A DNA stretch of 64,000 nucleotides from Candidatus Pacearchaeota archaeon (GTDB lineage: Archaea > Nanobdellota > Nanobdellia > Pacearchaeales > GW2011-AR1): the NCBI GenBank assembly GCA_019659125.1, contig JAIFVX010000002.1:96002-160001 (forward strand), given 5' to 3'. The notes below the pieces were generated by a model, which was not told the origin of the DNA, made no database searches, and saw only the letters and a program-made list of their open reading frames with translations. The translations under genes were made by a program, and so were the position numbers. This document shows positions 42,204-50,200 of the stretch, in pieces (position 1 is the stretch's first letter; each line of letters begins with the position of its first letter).

Positions 42204-43922
42204 ATGAAAAAAGAGGAGAGTGATGTTCTCGTCATAGGTTCTGGGGGAGCGGGATTGAGGGCTGCCATTGCATTGCATGATCAAAGAATTCCTGTCCTTG
42301 TCGTAGGGAAGTGCGCAAAACGAGACGCTCATACCATTCTTGCTACAGGAGGCATTAATGCAGCGCTCGGAAACATGGATCCAAAAGATTCATGGCAGCT
42401 CCATGCTTCAGATACTATTCGAGACGGCGGATACATCAATGATACGAATGCTGTCCTTACTTTGTGTAAGAATGCTCCAGCAGCTGTTCTTGAGCTTGAG
42501 AAATGGGGTGCTCAGTTCCATAAGGAAAAGAATGGACGGATAAGCCAGAGATTCTTTGGAGCTGCCACCTATAGGCGTGCATGTTTTGTTGGAGATGTTA
42601 CGGGAAAGTCAATCTTGAATACATTAGTTGATCAGGCAGAAAAAAGAAAGATTCCTTTCAGAAGTGAAGTGTATATTGTTTCTCTTTTAGAGAAGAATGG
42701 AAAAGTTAATGGTGCTGTTGGGCTTGACATGCAAAGGGGGGAATTTGTTGTATTTCATGCAAAGAAAGTTATTCTTGCGACGGGAGGTCACTCTCGGATG
42801 TTTGCTCGATCGTCTTCCCGATTTTGGGAGAACAATGGGGATGGAATCTCACTCGCATACCGTTTGGGAGCTAAATTTATGGATATGGAGATGTTTCAGT
42901 TCCATCCTACGGGAATGGTCTTTCCTTCTGAAGCAGAAGGAGTACTTGTAACCGAAGCGGTGAGAGGCGAGGGGGGAGTTTTGACTAACACTAGAGGAGA
43001 GCGATTCATGGAACGCTACGATAAGGAAAGAATGGAGTTATCTGCCCGAGATATTGTAGCACGGGCAATCTATAATGAGGTGCAAGAAGGAAGAGGGACA
43101 AACCACGGAGGAGTCTGGCTTGACATCTCTCACAAGCCCAAGTCATATATCTTAAAGAGACTTCCTAAAATGTATAAGCAATTCAAAGAGTATGTGGGAA
43201 TAGACATCTCAAAGGAAAAGATGGAAGTTGCTCCTACTGCCCACTATTCTATGGGTGGCATCTATAGTGATCAGAGAACCGGAAAAACTTCCATTCCAAA
43301 TTTATTTGCGATTGGGGAAGTAACTTCGGGAGTACATGGAGCCAACAGGCTTGGAGGAAACAGTCTTGCTGAGATTGTTGTGTTTGGAAAGATTATAGGG
43401 GAGTATGTTGCACAGGAAGCAAAAAAAGACTATCTCCTTCCTCTTGATGAGAAAATGATCGCTAGCACAATAGAAGAAGTAGTGTCCATTACTCATCAAA
43501 AAGGTGATGATCCTATTGCCTTGAAAAAAAACATCCAGAAAATCATGTGGAAGGATTGCGGAGTTGTCAGAGAAGGAAAGAAGATGAAGCAAGCATTGCG
43601 TGAGATATCTTCATTAAAAGATTCTACATTTTCCACAGGAAGGAATTTAAAGATGAATGAGAAACTGATTGCAGCACTTGATGTACGGAACATGTTCCCA
43701 ACATGTGACATGATCTTGCGCAGCGCATTATTCAGAGAAGAAAGTAGGGGCGCACATTACCGTTCGGATTTTCCTGAGACAAAAAAATCGTGGAAAAAGA
43801 ATATTATATGTTTTCCTAAGCAGAATAGTATTAAGGTTACATCGCGAGCGATCGTACCTGTTCCGCGAGAGATTTCAAAACATTTTGGAGACACGAATCC
43901 ATCCCACAAGCTCCTTGAATAG
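42204..43922 (+). CDS. Fumarate reductase/succinate dehydrogenase-type flavoprotein, orphan
   Basis: 572 residues from ATG 42204. FAD motif DVLVIGSGGAGLRAAIAL. AHTILATGGINAALGN has His43 where SdhA/FrdA proteins attach FAD covalently, a residue absent in L-aspartate oxidase. Catalytic segments are MFQFHPTGM, VRGEGGVLTN, RDIVARAI and HYSMGG, then GVHGANRLGGNSLAEIVV. No iron-sulfur or membrane subunit is nearby, so the redox partner is unknown. Roles could be soluble fumarate reduction or aspartate oxidation. The TATA element supports ATG 42204 rather than 42156. Confidence 0.85.
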   Translation: MKKEESDVLVIGSGGAGLRAAIALHDQRIPVLVVGKCAKRDAHTILATGGINAALGNMDPKDSWQLHASDTIRDGGYINDTNAVLTLCKNAPAAVLELEKWGAQFHKEKNGRISQRFFGAATYRRACFVGDVTGKSILNTLVDQAEKRKIPFRSEVYIVSLLEKNGKVNGAVGLDMQRGEFVVFHAKKVILATGGHSRMFARSSSRFWENNGDGISLAYRLGAKFMDMEMFQFHPTGMVFPSEAEGVLVTEAVRGEGGVLTNTRGERFMERYDKERMELSARDIVARAIYNEVQEGRGTNHGGVWLDISHKPKSYILKRLPKMYKQFKEYVGIDISKEKMEVAPTAHYSMGGIYSDQRTGKTSIPNLFAIGEVTSGVHGANRLGGNSLAEIVVFGKIIGEYVAQEAKKDYLLPLDEKMIASTIEEVVSITHQKGDDPIALKKNIQKIMWKDCGVVREGKKMKQALREISSLKDSTFSTGRNLKMNEKLIAALDVRNMFPTCDMILRSALFREESRGAHYRSDFPETKKSWKKNIICFPKQNSIKVTSRAIVPVPREISKHFGDTNPSHKLLE

Positions 43923-45284
43923 CTAGTTTATCACTATAGACTTGATATTAACAAATTCTTTGATGCCGTAATACGAAAGCTCACGACCGACTCCTGAGTT
44001 CTTTATGCCTCCAAAGGGAAGCCTTGGATCTGATTTTACCATGCCATTAATGAACACCATGCCTGCCTCTATCTTTTTTGCAAGCTCCTCGGCTTTTTTT
44101 AAATCTCCTGTCCAAAGACTTGCTCCAAGGCCAAACTGAGTTCTATTCGCCTCTTCGATTGCTTCTTTCTCATCTTTTACATAACTAATTATAGCAACTG
44201 GGCCGAATGACTCCTCGTTCGCTATTTTCATAGATGGCTTTATGTTGGTAAGAGCTGTTGGCAGGTAATAGTATCCTCTTTCTTCTTTCCTTTTCCCTCC
44301 ACAGAGGACCTTTGCCCCTTTTTTTACAGCATCTTTTACTTGCGCATCGAGAGATTCCAGAATGTCTTTTCGCGCGAGAGGCCCTACATCGGTTATCTGA
44401 TAGAGAGGGTTTCCTACATTCAACGCCTGCATATGATGAACATAATTTGACTCAAAAGAATCTTTCTTTGACTTTACGACGATAAAGCGCTTTGCTGCAA
44501 TACAGCTCTGACCTGCGTTTATCATTCGTGATTGCACGGCAGTCTTGCATGCAAGCACAAAATCAGCATCCTCCAGGATAATGAATGGATCGCTGCCTCC
44601 AAGCTCAAGGACAACTTTCTTTATGTGTTTACCAGCATTCGCTCCTATATTCCTTCCTGCTCCAACACTTCCTGTCAGAGAGACTCCTTGTACCAAATTC
44701 TTTTCGATAAGATGGGCAGCTATATCGGATGACATCAGTGGAGCATTAAACAGATATTTAGGAAATGACTGCGCGAATAAACTCTCAAGAGCTTGAGCGC
44801 ATCCAGGAACATTCGTTGAGTGCTTAAGGATACAGGCATTCCCTGCACACAGTGCTGGAATGGCGTAGCGAAAAACCTGCCAGAATGGGAAGTTCCATGG
44901 CATGATTCCCAAAATTATTCCTAACGGTTCGAATGCAACATAGCTTTTCTTGGCTTCTGTCTTGATTATTTCTGGTTGCAGGAATGCTGGAGCATTTTGC
45001 GCGAAATAATCGCAAAGCCAGGCGCATTTCTCAATCTCTGCTTGAGATTCCTTGATAGGCTTCCCCATTTCATTAGTCATGAGTGTTGCAAGTTCCGTAC
45101 TCTTTCTTCTCAGCATGGATGCGAGGGATGCAACGCTGCGCGTTCGCTCCTGTACTGATTTATCTTTCCATGAAAGGAGTGCCTTTCTTGCTTTCTCCAC
45201 GATTGCAATTATTTCTTTTTCTGGGGAAAGCGAATAACTCTTGAGTATTTCTTCGGTTGCAGGATTAATAGACGTTATTTTCAT
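43923..45284 (-). CDS. Aldehyde dehydrogenase, succinate-semialdehyde dehydrogenase-like
   Basis: 453 residues. ILGIMPWNFPFWQVFRYA is the cofactor segment, SLTGSVGAGRNIG the NAD loop, VVLELGGSDPFIILEDAD carries the general base Glu, and NAGQSCIAAKRFIV the catalytic Cys. The VLELGGSDPF and SCIAAKRF spellings are typical of short bacterial succinate-semialdehyde dehydrogenases. It likely oxidises a C4-C5 semialdehyde to the acid. It is coupled by ATGA to the dehydrogenase at 45281-46288, implying consecutive steps. Stop codons abut the flavoprotein gene with no gap. Confidence 0.85.
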   Translation of the reverse strand: MKITSINPATEEILKSYSLSPEKEIIAIVEKARKALLSWKDKSVQERTRSVASLASMLRRKSTELATLMTNEMGKPIKESQAEIEKCAWLCDYFAQNAPAFLQPEIIKTEAKKSYVAFEPLGIILGIMPWNFPFWQVFRYAIPALCAGNACILKHSTNVPGCAQALESLFAQSFPKYLFNAPLMSSDIAAHLIEKNLVQGVSLTGSVGAGRNIGANAGKHIKKVVLELGGSDPFIILEDADFVLACKTAVQSRMINAGQSCIAAKRFIVVKSKKDSFESNYVHHMQALNVGNPLYQITDVGPLARKDILESLDAQVKDAVKKGAKVLCGGKRKEERGYYYLPTALTNIKPSMKIANEESFGPVAIISYVKDEKEAIEEANRTQFGLGASLWTGDLKKAEELAKKIEAGMVFINGMVKSDPRLPFGGIKNSGVGRELSYYGIKEFVNIKSIVIN

Positions 45285-46288
45285 TGGCTCAGTGCTGGAG
45301 CAACAGGAAGATTAAGCATACTTAACAAGCCTGGCTTTGCGTTAAGTACTACAGGAATAAGATTGACTGCATGACTTGTGGTAGTGATATTTCCCGGAGG
45401 GACATTGATAGTTTCCACCAATCTTGGGATTCCTTCAATAATAATTCGATTGTAATACTCTTCTTTTGGATCAACACGACCGAGCTCTTCAAGAGTAATT
45501 ACTTTCTTCCCATTCTTCATCCCGAAACAGCGATGGTCAAAGCCTGCGACATTTCCCTTCTTGATCTTCATATAGCCTGGAACGGTGATTGGTTTCTTTG
45601 CAGCCACTGGATCTCGTGTTTCAATAATCTTATCTATATCCCAATGGAGGCCGTGTGCCAGCATTGATAATGACTCAGGAAGGCCTATATGTAATGGTAA
45701 TTTGCCTTCCTTGACACCTTGTTTAAATTCAGAAACATCCATTCCAATGCCAATATTTTTCTGGATTGCAGGACCAAAAGGCGAGAAGTCAATTACTCTT
45801 GTAACTTTTATCTCCTTCACATTCTGACAGATGCCTGTCAGGAAGAGAGGCATAAGATCCATAGCAAATCCTGGATTAATTCCAGAACCAAGGACTGAGA
45901 CATCATATTTTTTCGCCGTTGCGTCGATTTCATTGCAAAGGGCTGGATATTTGGGGAATGGATAGCCCATCTCCTCAGCAATGGTGATAACGCTGATTCC
46001 TTGCTTTACGGCCCCTTGGATCTGCTCCCATACTTTAGGTACATAGGAAACTGCGGCGTGAAGCATGATATCTGCCTTGGAAGTCCTGAACACTTCGTCA
46101 GCATTGTCAGAAACTTTGACTCCGACATTCCTTTTTAATCCAAGAACAACACCCAGGTCTTTTCCTTGGTTTTCAGGTTTTCTATCAATAGCTCCTACAA
46201 TCTGGAGATCTTTCTTTTCAAGCATGATCTTAGCCATCATGCTGCCCATAGCCCCAAGGCCGAATTGTATAACTCGTATCTTTCCCAT
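45281..46288 (-). CDS. 2,4-diaminopentanoate dehydrogenase-like NAD(P)-dependent amino-acid dehydrogenase
   Basis: 335 residues from ATG 46288. VIQFGLGAMGSMMAKIMLEK is the Rossmann motif. DIMLHAAVSYVPKVWEQIQ, VLGSGINPGFAMDLMPLFLT and VIDFSPFGP resemble the diaminopentanoate dehydrogenase (Ord)/dihydrodipicolinate-reductase-like family. Ord deaminates diaminopentanoate in clostridial ornithine fermentation. The rest of that pathway is not visible, so substrate assignment is tentative. The track's start at 46405 runs through the divergent promoter. ATG 46288 has a TATA element (tatata) about 29 nt upstream. Confidence 0.65.
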   Translation of the reverse strand: MGKIRVIQFGLGAMGSMMAKIMLEKKDLQIVGAIDRKPENQGKDLGVVLGLKRNVGVKVSDNADEVFRTSKADIMLHAAVSYVPKVWEQIQGAVKQGISVITIAEEMGYPFPKYPALCNEIDATAKKYDVSVLGSGINPGFAMDLMPLFLTGICQNVKEIKVTRVIDFSPFGPAIQKNIGIGMDVSEFKQGVKEGKLPLHIGLPESLSMLAHGLHWDIDKIIETRDPVAAKKPITVPGYMKIKKGNVAGFDHRCFGMKNGKKVITLEELGRVDPKEEYYNRIIIEGIPRLVETINVPPGNITTTSHAVNLIPVVLNAKPGLLSMLNLPVAPALSQ

Positions 46289-46336
46289 CTTTTTATAGAG
46301 AACCATTCCTATGTATATAAAACATTCGTCTCGCAA

Positions 46337-46347
46337 CTTATATAAAT
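46337..46347 (+). promoter_or_regulatory. Strong promoter of the DUF883-like gene
   Basis: cttatataaat is centred ~52 nt before ATG 46394, giving a predicted leader of about 25 nt. This differs from the leaderless promoters that dominate the window. Confidence 0.5.
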
Positions 46348-46381
46348 CCCTGTGTATTAATAGAGATACGATTCTCGTTGA

Positions 46382-46388
46382 AAGGGGG
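46382..46388 (+). promoter_or_regulatory. Strong Shine-Dalgarno site
   Basis: aaggggg lies 5 nt before ATG 46394. It is one of the clearest ribosome-binding sites on a first gene here and suggests high expression of the small basic protein. Confidence 0.55.
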
Positions 46389-46393
46389 TTATC

Positions 46394-46660
46394 ATGGCTA
46401 AACAAACAAATACCCGTACACGTACACGACCTCGGACTACTACCCGTAGCATGGCTATGTCAAAAGTTCGAGAGATGTCGCCACAGCTAGAGCAGAAGGC
46501 TCGGAAAGCGATGCATATGACTAAGAGAAAATTCCAGACGGCTGAAAAAAGGGTTGAAGGATATGTCAAACGTCACCCTGCCAAAGCCGCGCTTATTGCC
46601 GCCGCGATCGGAGCCGCAATCACTGCCGGAGCAGCTGGAGCATTGAAAAAGAAACGTTAA
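46394..46660 (+). CDS. Small basic DUF883/ElaB-like membrane-anchored protein
   Basis: 88 residues. The N-terminus is Thr/Arg-rich (TRTRTRPRTTTRSMAM). A helical, charged middle (LEQKARKAMHMTKRKFQTAEKRVEGYVKRHP) is followed by a short Ala/Gly-rich hydrophobic helix (AALIAAAIGAAITAGAAGAL) and KKKR. The 'YVKxHPxKAALIAAAIG' order is that of DUF883 proteins such as ElaB/YqjD, which in E. coli tether ribosomes to the membrane. The Arg-rich tail may bind nucleic acid. A GxxxG-type helix could dimerise. It lies between divergent metabolic operons. Confidence 0.65.
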   Translation: MAKQTNTRTRTRPRTTTRSMAMSKVREMSPQLEQKARKAMHMTKRKFQTAEKRVEGYVKRHPAKAALIAAAIGAAITAGAAGALKKKR

Positions 46661-47817
46661 TCTTTAAAAAACGCATCCAGGTCTGACTTTATGCCTAACA
46701 GTTTGTAAGCGATGTGTTTCGCAACCATCGTGCAGACGACTTGCGAACTAGCCCCGCCAACACTAATTTTATTTTCTTTTTTCTCAATGACGGGAATATA
46801 ATCTTCAGTAACTCCAAACGTACCAGACCACACATATTCTATTTCAATTGATAGTTGAGGGAACAATTTTTTAAGAAATTCCTTTATCTTTTCTACATGA
46901 GGGCGGTGTGGGTTAGTGTTCTTTTGCTCTTTTTGGACAATTCTATCCCCAAACCCTAGCAGAATCCTACTATCTTTCGTTAATTTAAGATAATGGTATC
47001 TGATCTTCGTGTCCCAAACGAGTTTGTTTTCTACCATATTTATGGATTCTCGCTGGGCATGAGTGAGTGGTTTTGTGATAATAATTGTTGATTTCCTATT
47101 CTTGACTTTTTTATTGCGGATATCGACGTCAATGGCGATAATTATTTTCTTGAATTTTATAGATCCATGAGGAGTTTCCGCACTATCTTTTTGCAATTTT
47201 ATGAGCGGTGTATGCTCATAGACCGCGACACCTTTTTTCTCTATGACTTGTGAAAGCCCTTGAGTGTATTTTAAAGGATTTACAGACAGTCCATGATCGA
47301 ATGAAAGAATAGCATGCTTAAAGAGAGGGGTATTAATCTGCTTCTTTAACTCATCTCCTGAAAGCCAGCGTGTTGTTTTTTCTATTTTTTTCTCAATTTC
47401 ATATTCCTTGAGAAGGAAACGATGAGATGGATAAGGAAGCATCCCATATACTGTATGCAAATTTTCGGCATCACAATCTATCTTCTCTTTTTTCGCAATA
47501 TTTTTCATGAGATTAAGGCCTTCATGATTGCCTTTCCAAAAAATTATTCCTTTTTTCATGCCGTGCTTCTTGACTATAGAATCGAGGTCGAGCTCTCCTT
47601 TTAATGTCAAGAATCCTGCTGACTTTCCTGTTGCTCCCGATGCTATTGTGTTTTTCTCGATGAGAACTATGTTCTTAGCTTGATGGGTTGCAAGGAAATA
47701 TGCCAAAGAAACACCGAGAACTCCACCTCCGACAATGAGATAGTCACATTCGATGTCTTTCTTCAAAGGAGCTCTGACCTTATAGCCTGGATTCTTCCAG
47801 AACACCTCATATTTCAT
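46657..47817 (-). CDS. FAD-dependent oxidoreductase, DAO (glycine/D-amino-acid oxidase) family
   Basis: 386 residues. The FAD motif is CDYLIVGGGVLGVSLAYFLA, then IEKNTIASGATGKSAGFLTL, the DAO 'GxSGKNAG'-like segment. The C-terminus has RILLGFGDRIV, VWSGTFGVTEDYIPVI and ISVGGASSQVVCTMVAKHIAYKLLG. Such enzymes oxidise glycine, sarcosine, proline, D-amino acids or gamma-glutamylputrescine (PuuB). The W-x-G-T-F-G-x-T-x-D-x-x-P-x-I block resembles the PuuB-type branch, but the substrate is unproven. It is divergent from the first saccharopine-dehydrogenase-like gene and has its own TATA box. Confidence 0.75.
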   Translation of the reverse strand: MKYEVFWKNPGYKVRAPLKKDIECDYLIVGGGVLGVSLAYFLATHQAKNIVLIEKNTIASGATGKSAGFLTLKGELDLDSIVKKHGMKKGIIFWKGNHEGLNLMKNIAKKEKIDCDAENLHTVYGMLPYPSHRFLLKEYEIEKKIEKTTRWLSGDELKKQINTPLFKHAILSFDHGLSVNPLKYTQGLSQVIEKKGVAVYEHTPLIKLQKDSAETPHGSIKFKKIIIAIDVDIRNKKVKNRKSTIIITKPLTHAQRESINMVENKLVWDTKIRYHYLKLTKDSRILLGFGDRIVQKEQKNTNPHRPHVEKIKEFLKKLFPQLSIEIEYVWSGTFGVTEDYIPVIEKKENKISVGGASSQVVCTMVAKHIAYKLLGIKSDLDAFFKD

Positions 47818-47838
47818 GGCTTCTTAAGAAAACCTTAA

Positions 47839-47866
47839 TATTTAAGGTTTAGGTAGATTTTTATAA
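47839..47866. promoter_or_regulatory. Divergent TATA boxes, DAO-type and saccharopine-dehydrogenase-like genes
   Basis: The minus strand reads cttaaatatt about 26 nt before ATG 47817. The plus strand reads tttttataa about 26 nt before ATG 47888. Both are close to the start codons and predict leaderless transcripts. Confidence 0.5.
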
Positions 47867-47887
47867 TAGTATTTCCTGGGAAGTAAA

Positions 47888-49042
47888 ATGAGGTTCGACT
47901 TTGTTGTTCTAGGTGCTACAGGGCTGCAGGGAAAAATAGCGTCCAAGGACCTTCTTGAACGTGGGTTTTCCGTCCTGATGTGTGGGCGTGATGAAAGCAG
48001 AATTGAGCACTTGCTTAAGAGATATAAGAAGACAAAATTCTCCTATGTGGATATCCGTGACGAGGCTAAGGCCGTAGATATTGTCAAGAAGTCTGGAGCA
48101 ACAGTTGTTGTCAATTGTGTCGAGGGTGATTGGAACCTTGCTATTCTCCAGATCTGCATCAAGGCAGGTGTAAACTGCGTCGATCTTGGATCTGAGATAT
48201 GGATGACACGGAAACAATTCGCTTTAGGAAGTATCTTACGGAAAAAAGGTCTCGTCCATATAACAGGATGTGGATCTGTACCTGGAGTGGGGAACGTGAT
48301 GCTTCGATATGCAGCGGAGAAATTTGATAGCATCAAGACAATTGAAGTCGGATTTGCCTGGAGCTCGAATATACAGAAATTCGTCGTTCCTTTCTCCATA
48401 CAAAGCATCATTGAGGAATTTACTGATCCTGCAACCAATATCGAGAACAGGAAATTTGTGAAAATCACTCCTATGAGCTCTGTTAAGGAAGCCAGAGACT
48501 CTGTTGTGGGAAGGCAGGAGCGATTCTATGCACGCCACCCGGAAACATACACCTTCTATCATTACTTTAAGAAGAAAGGAGTGAAAAATGTCAGGTTTTC
48601 TGCTGAATTTCCCCCTCACTCGTTTGATAAGATAGAATCATTCATCAAATTGGGATTTGGAAGCGCTCTTCCTATTGACATTGATGGAAAGCCAGTATTG
48701 CCTATCAATTTTTTAACGGAGCTCTTGAAACGCCTTGACATTCCAGAAAACTACACTGAGAAAGAGGATCTCTGGGTGACGTTAGAGGGAAGGAGCAAGG
48801 GGAAAAAGAAGTTTACGCGAATGCAATGCGTTGTAAAAACTATTGATGGCTGGGAGGATGCCGGATGCAACATTGATACTGGTATCTCTGCCAGCATTAT
48901 GGCTCAGCTTATTCATAGGGGGAGTATCAAAACGCCTGGAAGCTATGCCCCTGAGGCCATCGTCCCTCCACAAGAATTTTTTAGGGAGTTACGAAAAAGG
49001 GAGATGATTGTCTACGAGAATGGAAGGATGATTAACCAGTAA
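47888..49042 (+). CDS. Saccharopine-dehydrogenase-like oxidoreductase, paralogue 1
   Basis: 384 residues. DFVVLGATGLQGKIASKDLLERG is the Rossmann loop, ATVVVNCVEGDWNLAILQICIKAGVNCVDLG the family core, and ITGCGSVPGVGNVML the conserved glycine segment. Shared with paralogue 2 are GFAWSSNIQKFVVPFSIQSI and APEAIVPPQEFFRELRKR. The family includes saccharopine, lysine-6- and carboxynorspermidine dehydrogenases, which act on amino-acid/semialdehyde conjugates or free lysine. Exact reaction unknown. It overlaps paralogue 2 tail-to-tail by 54 bp. Confidence 0.75.
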   Translation: MRFDFVVLGATGLQGKIASKDLLERGFSVLMCGRDESRIEHLLKRYKKTKFSYVDIRDEAKAVDIVKKSGATVVVNCVEGDWNLAILQICIKAGVNCVDLGSEIWMTRKQFALGSILRKKGLVHITGCGSVPGVGNVMLRYAAEKFDSIKTIEVGFAWSSNIQKFVVPFSIQSIIEEFTDPATNIENRKFVKITPMSSVKEARDSVVGRQERFYARHPETYTFYHYFKKKGVKNVRFSAEFPPHSFDKIESFIKLGFGSALPIDIDGKPVLPINFLTELLKRLDIPENYTEKEDLWVTLEGRSKGKKKFTRMQCVVKTIDGWEDAGCNIDTGISASIMAQLIHRGSIKTPGSYAPEAIVPPQEFFRELRKREMIVYENGRMINQ

Positions 49043-50200
49043 GTGCTTCTTTTCGTTAATACGCCTGCCATTATCATAAATATGAATGCCTCGGTTGTCT
49101 AGCTCTTGGAAAAAGACAGGGCAGGGGACAACAGCTTCAGGACCATATACACCTGTCTGAGTTATTAATCTAGTATGAAGCATTTGCGATATGATCGAGA
49201 TTGTCCTTCCCGTGTTAACATTGCTTCCTGATTTTTCCCATCCTTTCAGTGTCCGCACAATGCAGTCCATCTGGCGGAATAATGGTTTCTTGTTCTTCTT
49301 TCCCCAGATTCTTACCCAAAGATTTTCAACTTCTGTATATCCTGGAGGAAATCGTAGTCTCTTCAATACCTGTGTGGTAAAGCTTGCAGGCTTAATGCTT
49401 ATACCGTCCACTTCAAGCGCTTCTTCAGAACTGAATCCAAGCTCCATAAGCATGTTGATGACCTTCAATGAATGTTCCGGAAAACCAGCCATATAATGGA
49501 GATTCTTTAGGCCTTTGTATTTGAAATATTTGGCGAAGGTGAATGCCTCCGAATGGACAATGCAATGCACTGTCTGCTTGCCTATCTCTTTGAACATGTA
49601 GGTCGCCATGCAATTCATTCTATCGGCTTTTACGAGCTTTCCATTACGAAGAATAATGGGAGCTGTGTTAAACTCGTTGAATATACTCTTAATGGAATAG
49701 GGTACAACAAAATCCTTGATATTGGAATCCCATGCGAAACCTAAATCAATAGTGTCAACACTGTCAAATTCATTGATTGCATGTGCAGCCATAACGTTTG
49801 TAATTCCTGGAGTTGAACCACACCCTGTAATATTGATGATTCCTCTCTTCCGGAAATCCTGATCAAGCTTGAACTGCTGTATGGTAATGTCATTAAGCCC
49901 TCCGAGATCAGTACATGATCTTCCTGCAACAAGGCATGCTTTCATGATAGGAACATTATAGATAAGTTCTGAACAGTTGACAACTACTTTAGCTCCGGAG
50001 CGAAGTATAGCTGCAAGGATCTCTTCCTGCTTTTTAAGATCCACTCTCATGAATGAGGCACGCTTATTCTTCAGCATATCCTGGACTGCTGAAGAATCCC
50101 TGCCTGCAAGGACAATTCTATGACCACACTCAAGTAAATCTCTTGCACAAATCCTTCCTTGTTGCCCTGTTCCTCCAAAAACTATAAAATCACATACCAT
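48989..50200 (-). CDS. Saccharopine-dehydrogenase-like oxidoreductase, paralogue 2
   Basis: 403 residues. DFIVFGGTGQQGRICARDLLECG, AKVVVNCSELIYNVPIMKACLVAGRSCTDLGG and NITGCGSTPGITNVMAAHA repeat the family core. GFAWDSNIKDFVVPYSIKSIF and GPEAVVPCPVFFQELDNRG are close to paralogue 1. A ~20-residue C-terminal extension beyond DNGRRINE runs antisense to paralogue 1. It directly follows paralogue 3 with a 1-nt overlap, in an operon led by the aldehyde dehydrogenase at 52760. It is probably redox-active on an amino-acid intermediate. Confidence 0.75.
   Translation of the reverse strand: MVCDFIVFGGTGQQGRICARDLLECGHRIVLAGRDSSAVQDMLKNKRASFMRVDLKKQEEILAAILRSGAKVVVNCSELIYNVPIMKACLVAGRSCTDLGGLNDITIQQFKLDQDFRKRGIINITGCGSTPGITNVMAAHAINEFDSVDTIDLGFAWDSNIKDFVVPYSIKSIFNEFNTAPIILRNGKLVKADRMNCMATYMFKEIGKQTVHCIVHSEAFTFAKYFKYKGLKNLHYMAGFPEHSLKVINMLMELGFSSEEALEVDGISIKPASFTTQVLKRLRFPPGYTEVENLWVRIWGKKNKKPLFRQMDCIVRTLKGWEKSGSNVNTGRTISIISQMLHTRLITQTGVYGPEAVVPCPVFFQELDNRGIHIYDNGRRINEKKHLLVNHPSILVDNHLPFS

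Noticed and set aside
42204-43922. L-aspartate oxidase (NadB) for NAD synthesis
   Set aside because: The segment AHTILATGGINAALGN keeps the His that binds FAD in SdhA/FrdA proteins, which NadB lacks, and NadA/NadC are not nearby. It stays possible but second choice.
45281-46405. Extended 374-residue start of the Ord-like dehydrogenase
   Set aside because: The first 39 codons cross the divergent promoter region and do not resemble the family. ATG 46288 precedes the Rossmann motif.
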